From Hibiscus mutabilis (taxonomy: Eukaryota; Streptophyta; Magnoliopsida; Malvales; Malvaceae), in contig CM033738.1 of the NCBI GenBank assembly GCA_019671005.1, positions 19,494,202 through 19,558,201 of the forward strand: a DNA stretch of 64,000 nucleotides, in the 5' to 3' direction. A program made the translations under genes and the position numbers. This document shows, one piece after another, positions 33,589 to 46,078 of the stretch (the first letter of the stretch is position 1; each line of letters opens with the position of its first letter). Below the pieces are notes generated by a model. That model was given only the letters and a program-made list of their open reading frames with translations, made no database searches and had not been told where the DNA came from.

Positions 33589-35868
33589 TGTCGAAACCAT
33601 TTTTAAACTGATAAAAATAGCTTGGACGGTTATTTTGGAATTAGGTTGTTTTTTAAATTCGATTTTTGAAAATGTTTAGAGTCGCCACCGGTCACTTTGG
33701 TAGACCGGACATCATAAAACAAACAGATATTCTTTTTAAAATTTGGGGTTTAGAAGCCGATTACGTGTGGGGAATGGTTAGTACCTCACAAATGCCCGAT
33801 ATCAGTACTTTTAATTTTCTGTGGCATGTTGGCATTTTGGAATAACAATTCGAATTTAATTTAATCATTAATTATTAACTGGTCCATGTTCTAAATGGAA
33901 ATATTCCTTTTATAAGGAAATATATTTTTGCTTCGAATATAAAATGGAAACACCCCTATATGCTCAGGGCATGACCATTCATATTCCAAAAATATATTCC
34001 ACATATAAAATGTTTGTATGCGTGATTAATTATGGTCTAGTTCATTTTAAGTACTAATCTAAAAAGGCTCTAATTTAATTCATGTGTTATTTAATCTAGG
34101 AATATTATTTAATTCCAAGGTTTACATGAGATAACACTTAATTACTTTTGAGCACCTTCCATAGTTAAACTCCAAAACTCTGTATAATATTCCCTATTAT
34201 TTAATTACTCTAATTCTTAAAGTTTTAGTCTTAATTAAGGCACTATTTATTAATCTAAGTTATTTATTAATATTCTAATGTTTTAATGAATATTGACATG
34301 TTGAACAACATCTAATTACGTTAAGACATCATTCAAATTTGAACTCCAAAATTTTCCACTCAATACTCACTAATTTTCTATAATTATCTACCTAATTTGA
34401 ATTATTAAAACCTAATTAAAGAACATAAGACTAAGGCTCTAATATGCTATTAAACTAAGTGTTTTAATTATCTAATAATTATACTATATGAATTAATTAA
34501 AACATGAATCATTCACATAATTAAATTAATTTAAATTAAATAATTAAAAACAAGACTAAATTACACAAATTAAAACTTGAAATCTAATTTTATTCATTTT
34601 AAGGACCAAATTGCATACAAATGAAAATTATAGGCCAAAACTAAGTGAATTCGAATAAAAGGGCGCAGACCCTAAGGTCTGACCCGACTGAGGCTCGCGG
34701 GTCACCTCGACCCAGTACTAAAACGGTGTCGTTTCACCATAACTATATAAAGCCTCCTTAGCCCAAAAAATCCCTTCTTTCCTCATTTTTCATTTTGCCT
34801 CTCTCACTAGCCTGTCTCTCTCTCTACTTTCTCTGACCACAAACCACTAAAAACCCAGATTTCCCATAAAATTGATCAAAATCTATCTTTTCCAGATGGT
34901 GTTCTCTATGTTCTTCGAAGAACACGGTGACAAATCGCCACACACTCCTCCACCTTAATCCACCTCGACCAACTTCGATCACTTCAGATTTGTTTACCAG
35001 CCATTGGGAGTTGACTTTCAATCATCACAAGGCAATTTTCGGTCACCGTTCTCCGCTGTGCCGAAACCTTAAAATTCCCCAAAACCTCTAATTTCAAACT
35101 TAAAACCTAAAACTAAGCATGATCCGATAGGATCTCCCATCTCCGACCACCTAAACTCCTAGATCTACCCGTAAACCTTTCCCTCTCCGACTGCACCATG
35201 AAAATCAAACTCTAACTACATTTTTTCGATTTGAACATTTCGTGTTAGTTTTTTATTAAAAGAAACTAATGTTTAATTTTTTCTTGCATGAATAAAAATT
35301 GATGAGGGGGAAACTACCTTTACGACGGTAAAATCACAATCTTGGTCGTCTTCTCCGGTGAGGGGCGAGCTCTATCGGCATCAGTTAGAGCCTTCAGTAG
35401 CTCTCCAGCTTCCAACAATGGTTCGATTTCCAAGGTCAGCCCTTTCTTATCTTTATTATTTTAATATATTTATTATTATTTATGATTTGTCATTAAATCA
35501 GATCTGACACTCTATCTCCTATTTAAATAGGGTTGACCAAGTGACATCATTATTGATGTCATATTGACGATATCAACGATAGTTGGCTTTAAGGAAGCAC
35601 AATTCGAGTGAAGCCCGTAACATGCTGCCACGTGGCACATTTGGGCGGAAAAATTAAAATACAACTAATATTTTTGTTTGCTGGGTTGTGTTGGATTATA
35701 AATAAGCTGTCAAAAAAAGATTTGGGCTTGTACTTTATATTTGGGCTTTTGACTATGTAATAGAAATTTAACTATAATGGACTGTTACTATTTATTTGTT
35801 TTTTTGGTTTTATTTATAGAAAATATAGTATGTATATACATGTACCCGAACGTAATTCGGGTATTGTA
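33589..35868 (-). repeat. LTR of a second Ogre-like family (B), 3' LTR
   Basis: Starts TGTCGAAACC. About 90 bases in it carries the GAGTCGCCACCGGTCACTT block and then TTACGTGTGGGGAATGG, both shared with family A LTR starts. It ends near GTATTGTA, directly before TCTCTCTTTGCTC...GTGGAATGGGA, the counterpart of the family A purine tract. It is therefore the 3' LTR of a minus-strand element. The terminal CA has decayed to TA. About 2.28 kb. Only this LTR and part of the 3' region remain in the window. Confidence 0.7.
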
Positions 35869-35884
35869 CCTGTCTCTCTTTGCT
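35869..35884 (-). other. Polypurine tract of the family B element
   Basis: On the minus strand AAAGAGAGACAGG precedes the LTR, aligned with AAAGAGGGGCAAC of family A. Confidence 0.5.
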
Positions 35885-35959
35885 CATTGTTGTGGAATGG
35901 GAATTGGGCAAAGACTGAAAAGACACGAATTTTGTCTGAACCATCTGACTGTCATCTGA

Positions 35960-36408
35960 GCTGCAAGTTCTTCTATAATGTTGGTGAATTCTGAAACAAC
36001 CTAATTATTCATTCTTCTGAAATGTTGGTGCAGTTTGAAAATAAAATTATTCATCCTTCTAGAAATGTTGAAAAAGCTACATTATCTAGTCTTCTGAAAT
36101 GCGACGGAGCCCGAAACATTGACACCCTTTATTCCTCTGAAATATTGGTGAAGTCTGAAAAAGTTAAACTATATGTTCTTTTGAAATACGGCGAAGCCCA
36201 AAATAATAACATTCTTCATTCTTCTGAAATGTTGATAAGGTCTGAAAACTCAAACTATTTGTTCTTCTGAAATGCTGCGAAGCCTAAAATCATTACACTC
36301 CTCATTCCTTTAAAATATTTACTAAGTTTGAAAAAGTTGAACCATTCATTCTTCTTAAATGAGGTGAAGCCTGGAACGATTACACTCTTCACTCTTCTGA
36401 AATGTTTG
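35960..36408. repeat. Tandem array in the 3' region of family B (left part)
   Basis: Units of 40-45 bp beginning TTCTTCTGAAATG. Two unit types alternate (one with GTTGGTGAAGTCTGAAAAAG, one with CTGCGAAGCCTGAAA). The array continues at 40513-40790 after the inserted solo LTR; about 14 units in all. Confidence 0.75.
36404..36408. other. Target-site duplication GTTTG, left
   Basis: Matches GTTTG at 40508-40512, flanking the solo LTR. Confidence 0.85.
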
Positions 36409-39400
36409 TGAAATATCCAAAATTTTGGCTAGTGACTAAATTGCAATTTTTGAAAGTTTAGGAGGTTAAAGTATAAACTTTGGAAAAGTTTAGGGACTAA
36501 AGTGTAAATTTTCCCAACAAGTAATTTTATTCAGTATAAGAGTGAATCGGATCGAAATAGGTACCTTGATATCGGTTTCAAGAATTAAGATGCAAAAAAG
36601 GTACCAAATTTGGATCAAATGAAATTGTTAAGCGTGCTCAGGCTAGAGAAATACAAGGATGGGTGACCTTCAGGAAGGTCCCATAAAAGTGTTTCTGATC
36701 GATAATTTGGACTCAGTAAGAGTATAGAAAATTCGTATGGATTATCGATAAAGGAATTCTAAGAGAAATTTTATTCTATTAAGATTTTCGATAATTATCG
36801 GAATAATAGACTTAGTTAGGAAAATTCAGTCTAAGTCCTTGGAAAACGAAGTTTTTATGGGATAATAGAGTTTATTTCCCGAATATGGAAATATGGAATT
36901 TTCAAAATAAATCTAGTAGCTCGGAAAAGGTAAAATCGCAGTAGAAGTAGTTTATGAATATCGGGAAATCAAATTAAACTGAAATTTCAGAGGCTGATCC
37001 AAAAGCCATGGAAAAGTCATAAAATATTATTTTATGAATATTTTATTATATTTGGTTGGATTCCAACTAGATTTAATTGAATTTTTACAAGAATGGCAAA
37101 CTAGTAAATAAAAACGAGTTGGAGGGCAAATTGGTCATTTTGCCCCAATGACATTTTTGAAATATTTAAAAAGTTACAAGGACAATTTTGGAAGAAGAAA
37201 ATGAAGATTAAATCTTGGCCCTTGATTAATGATAAGATCAATCTCAACCGTTAGATTAAAAGGGCATTTTAGTAATTTCACTATCCAAATGAATTTAAAA
37301 TTCATTTATACAAGACAAGTGGACAAATTTGATGAAAAACAAAAGATGAATACCATTCTTCATCCTCAAATTTCGAAATATGATGGGCAGAAAGAAAGAA
37401 AAATGGAGAAAAATTTTCTAAGTTCGATTCAAGCCCCGAAACTCGACTTCAAGGTAATCTCATCAACTACAAACTTGTTCTACTCTTTAAGCTCTATCTT
37501 TTTTTGTAAATAATTCATGGAAACCATGCTTGATTGATGAGAATCTTGCATGAGAAGAAATTATGGTTTATGGAAAAAGTTTGGGGCTTTTGGAATTTTA
37601 TGATTTCATGATGAAATTCAAGTTGAAATCAAGCTAGTATAATGTTAAAATCATGTTATTAAGTTGAGATTTAAACCCTACATATTTTAATTTGTATGAA
37701 GATGATTAGGGTTTATGGATTCAAGTTTGATTTAGGGGTTGTGATGTTGGATAAATGATCTAGTAAGCTTGAATTTGTTATTTAGAAGCAAAACCCTAAA
37801 TTAAAGGTATATGGACCATTTCAAAAATTCTGAAAGTTAGAGGACTAATCTGATTTTTATGTTTTGAAGTGTATTTATGTTATTATTGATGTTGGAGATA
37901 TGAAATTGAAGTTAGAATGCAAAACCGATGTTAAATCGAGTTAGTGACCATTTTGACAAATTGTCAAAGTTAAGTGACCAATTCGGAAATGAAGTTTTAG
38001 AGAAGGACTAAATCTGATTTTAGTTGAAATAATAGAATTCAAGTAGTAATGTTGATTTGAGGACTAATTTCCAAAGTTAAGAAGCTTGAATCCTTATCTT
38101 TACATTTTTAGTGACTATTTCAAAAAGAACGAAAAATTAGAGGGAATTATTTTTGAAGAATTAATTGATGAAGAAAGTCATACATTAGTGGTTTGAATCA
38201 AGTAAGGGGACCAAATTGACAAATAGCAAAGTAAAGAGAAATTAGTATAAAGTTTGAAGTTATTTATGGAAGTTGTGTAGGAAAAACTGGATTGACAGTA
38301 AGTTTGAAAATTCACCATAAATTCTACAAAAATGGTTAGATTGTGAATTTTATATCGATGTAAATATTTATTTGTCTAGTTTCGTTTTAAACAAACGGTG
38401 ATTTATTTCGATTCATATATCAAAAGATATGAATTTTTAAGTGATGAAAGGTCAGAAAACAGAATAGCAGTCTGTTCCGAAATTCAATACTGGAATTTGA
38501 CTTTGAAAATTTGCCATAAATCGTACAAATTAAATATGGGTTATTAGTTTATATGGTTGAAAAGCTTATCGAATCTAGTTTTGTTTCCAACAAACGAAAA
38601 CTGATTTTGAGTTCTGAGTTAAAAGATAATAATTTTTAATCGAATGAAGGTCAGAAAAATTACAGAACAGTTTCTGTCAGGACAACCCTGTAATCGGGAG
38701 TTTGATGAATTTTCATAATTTTTGTAGATTTTATTAAATTATGTGGCTTATACATTATAACCATTATCAAATCTAGTTTTTACGGTATAAAGGAGATTAA
38801 TATTCATTATGTATTCTGCCCTGTAGAAGTAAATCTTTGATGGTAGTGCAAGTTGACAGAAAATGGAAATTGAGACAATTTGTGTCTAATGTTGGTTAGA
38901 AAGCTTAGAGGAATTATTTGAAGATCAAAATGGTTATTAGGGACCAAAAATGAGTATGTGAACAATATAAGGAAGAAAAGAAATTTATGGAAAATTTTTA
39001 TGTTGAATGATTAAATAGCTTAATTGAAATAGTGTTAGAAGTGAATCTAACAAGTGTTATTCACATTCATGTGATTAATGAAGTTTGGATTCGAATCAAA
39101 AGAAGGTTCGAGGCATCATGAAAGAAAGGATCGAATAGAGCTTAGTGAGGCAAACTAATAAATGGCCCAGGTGAGTGCATTTCTATATGTATGTTTTATT
39201 AAAAAGGGGAAGACTTGTGATAAGTCGACCCATGATTAAAATTGACATTGCATTACTTTATAATACGTGATATGATGCATGACTGGACATGGCAAGCTTG
39301 ATGGAGTACAAGGTACGAACTATTGTTTGCATAAATGATGATGCATTATGCTTACTTGATTACATGATAGTGATGATACATGGTTCATATGACAATTTGC

Positions 39401-39591
39401 TTACTTGATTACATGAATAATGATATGATTAAAATGAAACAAGTAACCACCTTGGGGACCCACGCCCTTGGTGTTGCACCTGGGGATCCACGCCCATGGT
39501 GCCAATAGCACTAAAGAGGTACGATTATAAGGAGCAAAAAGCGTCATTTTATGAGGAGCAAAGAGCGTCCTCGAGTACATACTCAAGTATC

Positions 39592-39712
39592 CAAGGCTAT
39601 GGAGTCTTAAAGGACTTTTTAGCTAGTATCTAAGGCTATGGAGTCTTAAAGGACTTTTCAGCCAGTAAAAAAAGGCTATGGAGTCTTAAAGGACTTTTCA
39701 GCCAGTATGATC
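39592..39712. repeat. Three tandem copies of a 40-50 bp unit in the solo LTR
   Basis: Unit core GGCTATGGAGTCTTAAAGG followed by ACTTTTCAGCCAGTA. Not seen in the two LTRs of the full element. Confidence 0.75.
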
Positions 39713-39719
39713 ACAAGAC

Positions 39720-40030
39720 GATTACATGAAAGACATGATATGCAAATGATTGCATAATGAAAGCATAACCATGATAGAATACATGTTATGCAAATGATTG
39801 CATAATGAAAGCATAACCATGATAGAATACATGTTATGCAAATGATGGCATAATGAAAACATGACCATGATAGAATACATGTTATGCAAATGAGGGCATA
39901 AAGAAAGCATAACCATGATAGAGCACATGATATGCAAATGATTGCATAATGAAAGTATGACCATGATATAGTACATGATATGTAGATGATTACATGATGA
40001 AAGCATGTCCATGATAGAGAATATATTATG
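39720..40030. repeat. About 48-bp tandem repeats in the solo LTR
   Basis: Roughly six units containing ATGCAAATGATTGCATAATG, homologous to the arrays in the other LTRs of the family. Confidence 0.75.
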
Positions 40031-40512
40031 CAATAATAACATGATTTATATGATAGTTATGATACATGACATATGTACATTGTGATATACTTGCCATGTT
40101 ATAGAGAAAACGAAATGCACTTTTATATATGACATATTGTATTACATTATTTCATGTTTTTAAAATAATTAAGTTTATCTGTCTCACTAAGTTCGTACTT
40201 AGCGTGTGATTGTTTCACACGTAGGTTAAGTCGGAGCACTTGAAGAGGAGTCAAGCATGCTGTTCAAGCTACAATCTGCAGAACATAAGTAAGACATTCT
40301 AAATTATGACAATCTCTAGTGGGCATGTAAACCATTTACTTACTGATAGTATATGATGTATTAAATTGAATTATAATGATAGTCTGAATAATCAGCTAGA
40401 CGATGAATCGTATAGGATATAAAAAAATTAAGCTCAACATTCAGTAGCATGTTTAAGTAACATCTATAATGTATATTCAACTACGAGTATACGTTATGGG
40501 CGTTACAGTTTG

Positions 40513-40790
40513 TCAATGTCCAAAAAAGCTAAACTATCCATTATTCTAAAACAAGACGAAGCCTGGCATCGTTACACTCATCATTTCTTTGAAATGTTGA
40601 CGAAGTCCAAAAAAGTTAAATTGTCCATTCTTCTGAAATGCTGCAAAGCCTGGAAAAATCACACTCTTCATTCTTCTGAAATATTGATGAAGCCTGAAAA
40701 AGCTAAACCATTCATTCTTCTAAAATGTGTCGAAGTCTGAAATAATTTCAGTTTTCGTTCTTCTAAAATTTTAATCCACCTCTTTGCCAA
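40513..40790. repeat. Tandem array in the 3' region of family B (right part)
   Basis: Continuation of the 35960-36408 array, about five units, ending where the Copia-type LTR begins. Confidence 0.7.
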
Positions 40791-41824
40791 TGTGTTGAAC
40801 AAGCGATTTTTTTTCATTAGGAACTATGTCTTTGCTGAGTGAACTCTTCTCATTAAGAGCTCTCTATTCTTTGCTGTGCGAACTCTTCTCATTAAGAGCT
40901 CTGCATTCTTTGATAGGAAAGCTGATTCAACTTTGTAGAACTCGATTCCTTTAACCGTTTTGCTCGCCAAATGGTGGAGAAGTGGTAAATGGGTGCTTGG
41001 TGGTGGAAACAGTAAAAAGAAATTGGACACAATAATTTTAGAGTGGTTTGAGCTTCTAACCAAATTCTACATCCACTACCTTAGCTTCCCCACTAAGGAT
41101 TTCCTAATTCACTAATTGAATTCTTCCCCTTTTCCCGGGCTTAAAGTCTTGTAAAACATTCTTTTACAAAAGAAAGCAAACTAGGAATCCTCTCAAAGGT
41201 ATAATGTTTGCAGATTTAAGCTCACTCACCCAAACCTAAAACACTTGAGCAAATATTACAATTTAAGCTCACAAGTGTTATCTATACAAAAATATGAAAA
41301 TTGAAGCACTAAGACAATTTTTTATACATAAGTTGTTGGCTTTGAGATCATTAACTTCTTCATATGCTTCTTGAGGTCTTTTATACTCCCAATTGAGTTT
41401 CTAGCCGTTGCTGTCTTTATTTCCCACAATAAATGTAGTTCTAGAGCCTTTGGTATTAGTATGCAGGTGGCCATATCTATACATGTTCTTTAGAAACTAG
41501 CCGTTGGAGCATTTAAAATGCATAGGGTATCGATACGTAATACCTCCGTATCGATATGTACTATAGCATATCGATACGCCCTTGGCCGTATCGATATGGG
41601 TTTTGGGTACTAGAAATTTTCTGTAGCACTCGTACCGGTACGGCTTGAACCATATCAGTACGAGGCTTCAGATTTTGACATTTTGTTCACTTAAATTCAT
41701 TTTAAAAACAAGTCAAAACCCTTTCAAACATATTTTCAAGTTAGTTGGACTTTGAATAAAATTTGCAATATTTCAATCAAGTCCAAAAACATTTTTCAAA
41801 TTATATATCTAAACAAAAATCTCA
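40791..41824 (-). repeat. LTR of a Sirevirus-like Copia element (3' LTR)
   Basis: On the minus strand the LTR begins TGAGATTTTTGTTTAG directly after AAAAAGGGGGAGATTGT, the typical Copia purine-tract junction. The left boundary is uncertain (a TG at 40791 or 40793). Inside are two copies of a 40-bp unit containing GAACTCTTCTCATTAAGAGC (40835-40910). The segment 41080-41110 resembles the R/U5 part of legume and cotton Sireviruses from memory. Confidence 0.5.
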
Positions 41825-42110
41825 ACAATCTCCCCCTTTTTGATATAATAAAACCAACTTGGAAATTTTTTTTAAAATTCTCCCCCTTAGTAAAATAATT
41901 TTTGAAAAAGAGATTTTTTTTCGAAAATATTGAAAGCTCCCCCTTTTTTCTTTTGAAATTTTAATTTTTCAAACCTTTCTCCCCTTTTTGTTATGTCAAA
42001 AAGAATTCAAACTTAGTTTGAAAAATAACTTGAAAGCTTTAATAACAATAGAGAGTTTAAAAATTTTGACAAATAAAATATTCTTTAAAATGGCTCCCCC
42101 TTACTAAAGC
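41825..42110 (-). other. Multiple purine tracts upstream of the Copia 3' LTR
   Basis: At least five CTCCCCC(T)n blocks on the plus strand (near 41830, 41880, 41938, 41980 and 42092), i.e. AAGGGGGAG on the element strand. Repeated purine-tract signatures before the 3' LTR are known for Sireviruses. Confidence 0.6.
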
Positions 42111-42334
42111 ATCAAAACAAATTGTTAGTCCAACAATTCATGATTATCTAATTGAATTTCAAATAAATAAATAAAATAAGAAACAAAGAAATTCAATTGA
42201 ATTTTACCACTTGAATCAAAGGTAGGATATTAAGCCTTTCTTCTTTAAGTGTTCTTCTTTGTGTGTATAGAGCTTTCATGGTTCATCACTTTGTTGATCA
42301 ATGCTCCATCACATCTATAAAAAGACAATCAAGT

Positions 42335-42475
42335 AATTTTTGGTATCCAAATTGCTTTGGATCCAATGGCATTAGTTGCACAAATTTTAGTCCCCTTAGG
42401 AATCCATTTTACAATTTTATCCTTTTTATTTGAAGTAATTATTCTTTTGGGACCCAAATACTTCTAAAACATTTT
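42335..42475 (-). pseudogene. Gag-pol fragment of the Sirevirus-like element
   Basis: On the minus strand an uninterrupted stretch reads KYLGPKRIITSNKKDK, VKWIPKGTKICATN and AIGSKAIWIPK. The repeated GPK...W(I/V)PK pattern is characteristic of the gag C-terminal and spacer region of Sireviruses. No protease or RT was found; the remainder is lost. Confidence 0.5.
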
Positions 42476-43233
42476 TCGTTTAAAAATCTAGGGGCACTTG
42501 AGTGTCTTTGATAAAAATTTGATTTGTTAGAATCATTTTTCTTTTAACTGATGTTGAATGGGTTTACTTGTGAATCTTTTCTGCATGTCTCTGGGCTGCA
42601 CATAGCAACTGCATGATTAGAGTGTAAGTGAATTCTCTCATGGTTGAAAGTACATTTATCAAAAAGAGATGTGGTTGCCAATTAAATTAGAATCATACTG
42701 GCTAACATGCCTTTGGCGTTTTGCGGATTATATAGTGTGTGTTATCTTACCGTCATTTGGAAGGGTTTAAATAATGATACTTGCTAAAAGCCAAAATTTC
42801 TTCAAGATGAGCTTGTTTATATTTGAGGTCTTTATGGTCCCTTGGATTTGGCGTGGTTTGAGAGCTTTAAAGTGACTAATACTTGATTTAACTGGCACTC
42901 CTGCCACTATTTCTCTAATTGCTGTTATGGAAGAGATGGTTTGGTTTCGGGTATGTCGAAAGTTCGTCCTCAGGTAGGCAAAAAGAAAAGCAAGCATTTT
43001 CTGAAGGGGTTTGGTTATAAAGGATTTGTTATATTAATATGATCTGACTGAATTTTCCATATAAAATTGAATTTATGATGAAGTGGCTTCTGATTGTATT
43101 CATCTATCCATCAACCGATCTCAACCATTTTAAGAGCTTAAAGTACTTGTTTGCGGATTGCATTCTTCTAAATTCACTTACAAATAATCTATCATTAATG
43201 TAAATTACCAAGTTCTATTAACTTTTGCTTCAG

Positions 43234-43831
43234 GCTTGTGCATTATACAACAACTTGTGGCCTATGCTTTCAGGTGAGAAGGTCTATTACAAGTTGATCA
43301 TGCCACTTATAAATTGGATTGGTTACCTTTAAATGATTGATAGCATAATCTACTGTTATTCACAGCTCGTATGTATGTCCTGGTGCCAATGCCGTGTTTA
43401 TTCTTTGGAGGTGGATCGACACAGTTTCTAACAAGCCGAGACAGTGGGGGGGTGAGTAGAACACTTTTTAGATATATGCTTTTGAAACCGCTTTCTTCTA
43501 TTGTTTTCCCTATATGTTTAATTAGCATAAAAAATCACTGGTTGCTTTGGGAACGAAGCGTTTGAACTCTTGATAAAAGTAGTTCCTCGATATGTCGCCT
43601 TGTTTTCTTGTTTACTTTATCTATTAATATATTTAACTTCATTGCAGTTGGATAGATGCTGCCAAATTTCTTACAGGGGCATCAGCTGTTGGAAGCTTTG
43701 CAATTCCCATTATTCTTAGGCATGCTCATATGATTTCAACTGGTGCAATGTTTATCGAGTTTACATCGTTCATCATATTCGTCTGCGCCGTCTTGTGCTT
43801 TCACCGTGCTAGCCTCGACGATGACTGGTGA
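43234..43831 (+). pseudogene. VPS55: VPS55 homologue, last three exons, broken
   Basis: Small four-helix endosomal membrane protein; in yeast and Arabidopsis VPS55 acts with VPS68-type partners in late endosome to vacuole transport. Exons seen: 43234-43273 (ACALYNNLWPMLS), 43366-43451 (MYVLVPMPCLFFGGGSTQF...) and 43648-43831 (WIDAAKFLTGASAVGS ... CFHRASLDDDW, stop). The introns have consensus AG acceptors and GTGAGA/GTGAGT donors. About 100 of the usual 140 residues are visible, covering the last membrane helices. The first exons are not found upstream to the Copia remnant. The middle exon ends in six Gs before GTGAGT, while the next exon (T-TGG) needs five to stay in frame, so splicing gives a frameshift. 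Either a decayed gene or a homopolymer error. Confidence 0.8.
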
Positions 43832-44200
43832 TAAATGCCCTCCCTGAGATTATCACGTGTCTCATTCATTGGGATCTCTGATGGTTTGATTAATCCTCCA
43901 TATGGGAAGGGAATGAAACAAAAACTTCTCCGTTTGTAAGATGTCTTAATGTATACCTTTGACAGAACTGTTAGCTTTATTTCTTTTTCATTTGTTTTTT
44001 TTCTCGTTCGTATCATGCTATGCCTTCCTCGTTTTGACAATAGAATAATTGTGCTAGACAAATACTCATAAGATTGTCCTGTCCAATCGGTTATGTTCGG
44101 TCCGATGGAGAGAACCGGAAGTTTCTTGAACCGTTGTTTATTTTTTGTTATGTATAATTTAATAAAAAAAGTTATTTATATAAATGGTGAAATAAGAATT
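43832..44200 (+). other. Probable 3' UTR and downstream flank of the VPS55 remnant
   Basis: No coding. T-rich and AATAAAA-containing sequence (44160-44170) consistent with a plant 3' end. Confidence 0.35.
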
Positions 44201-46078
44201 AATTACTTAATGTGATTCTATCATTTAATTAAACACACGATCATGAATCCAATAAGTGGAGAAATTATATCACAGGTCCGGCTCGTTACGTCATTTATGG
44301 TCTCAACCAATAAAAATCATTCACTTTATTAAATTTTATCATGGCATCTTGATGCACGAGCACTCTTGTGTTGTTGGTGAGAAATGCTTGCTTGATTGTT
44401 TCCCGATCGTTGGAAGCAAGTAATCCTTGTATTGCAAGGAGGCTGCAAAAAAATGGCTAAGGTAGGAAGTTGATGATATAGGTGCAAGGAAGGCTTAGAA
44501 ATGAATAAGTAAGATAAAAATGAAATGAAGAAATAGGGGGCTATTTTTGGTGTTGGTTATGGCGTGGGGTGATGATGATGGTATAAGGAAGATGATAATG
44601 ATGTTTGGTAGGGTGAATGGTGATGATAGAATGAACAAGGAACAAGGAAGAACTTATACTATAGAAAGTATAAACCCATACCTTATAAGTTTTATGCTCG
44701 GATGAAAATAAGAACTTGGACCCTTTAATTATAAGAACTAAGAAACACAAGTATCAAGATAAAAGGATGACGCCACAAGCACAAGGCTTGATAAGTCGAT
44801 AAAGTTCAACAAAGAACAATTAGAGTGAAATTCTCACAAAGTAAATTGTATTGATATGAATGAGATGTTTTACAAATGCCAAATGCTTGGCCTTTTATAG
44901 GAACAAAGAGGTGTGACCGAAAAGCCTCTTATCTATTCGGCTAGGTGGGGGAACAAGAGTGGTGTCTTTATGAATGCACATGCCCTTTAGTTTTGGTGCC
45001 AAACTTGCCGTCCACTAGGTGCTTGAATAGTGCCTCGCTTTTGTAGCGTCTCTTCATGAAATGATGCTTAAACGAATAGGCACTTCATGGAGTGTCATAA
45101 TTCTTGAGGAATGGTGACCTTTGGCAAAGAGATACGACTTTTGGCGAAAAATAACGATGTTTGGTGAATGATTATGACTTGAAATAACATCATTTGGTGA
45201 AGAGGTATGTCTTGAAATGACACCTTTCGGCGAAAATGCACAACTTGAAAAGGCACCTCGAGGTGAAGAGACATGACTTTTGGTGAGGCACCTCTTGCTG
45301 AAGAGTCACGACTCTTCACGAAAGGTATGTCTATTGGTGAAGAATTGCATTCTCTCAGCTCCTATTCGTCCTTAGCTTAGCTTTGAGCTCCATTAGCAGC
45401 TGGTTTTCACTCCAATATTTTGTTCCTTAGCTCTGAGCTCCTTTGCAGTTGGTTTCACTCTTATGCTTTAGCTTTGAGCTCCTTAGCAGTTGGTTACACT
45501 TTAATGTCTTAGCCGTTTGTCCCTATAGAAACAAAACATAACATATAAGTAAACTTTAGGATATAAATAAAACATGTATCATAAACATTATGCACGCCTA
45601 AGTATGAATGAAAATGCAATCATATATAAATAAGATGTAGAACCTAAGGTGATGTACGCATACTAAACATACATAAATAAAAAAAATATGTGTGATTATA
45701 TAATATATGCATGATAATCATATAATATGCGAAGTATAAGGAATAATGTATGAAAACATATTATGATATCCCATACATAAAGCATAATACTGAGTATAAT
45801 CATGGCATAAACATGGATGATATGGATGGCATGATATACTAAAATGATATGAGCATGTATACTTAAGAATGGTAACAATGTATAATCAAATTAAATAAGA
45901 GTAAGGATAGAAAAAGCTCCCTTCACTTTCATCCTTATGAATAAAGATGAAAGTGTGGTGACCAAGAGCAGGCAGCTGGTTTGGATCACATCACTTCTTT
46001 TTACCAAGTGAATTTTGACTCATATTTATTGTAAATTAAATTAATAAAATATTTTTTACCAAGCGAAGATTCACTTAG
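44201..46078. other. Spacer with degenerate tandem repeats, no gene
   Basis: 45095-45345 contains imperfect repeats of the type TTTGGTGAAGAGGTATGACTT. 45355-45500 has three copies of CTTAGCTTTGAGCTCC...AGCAGTTGGTT. A perfect 10-bp inverted repeat CACTTTCATC/GATGAAAGTG lies at 45924-45955. The layout resembles Ogre-type 3' arrays, but no coding remnant confirms it. Confidence 0.4.

Larger units (their letters stand above)
36409..40507 (+). mobile_element. Solo LTR of the Tekay-type family
   Basis: TGAAATATCCAAAATTTTGG ... GGGCGTTACA, aligned end to end with the LTRs of the 19282-31080 element and flanked by the perfect 5-bp duplication GTTTG. No internal sequence is present, so it arose by recombination between the two LTRs of a full element. 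It interrupts the family B tandem array. 4099 bp. Confidence 0.9.
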
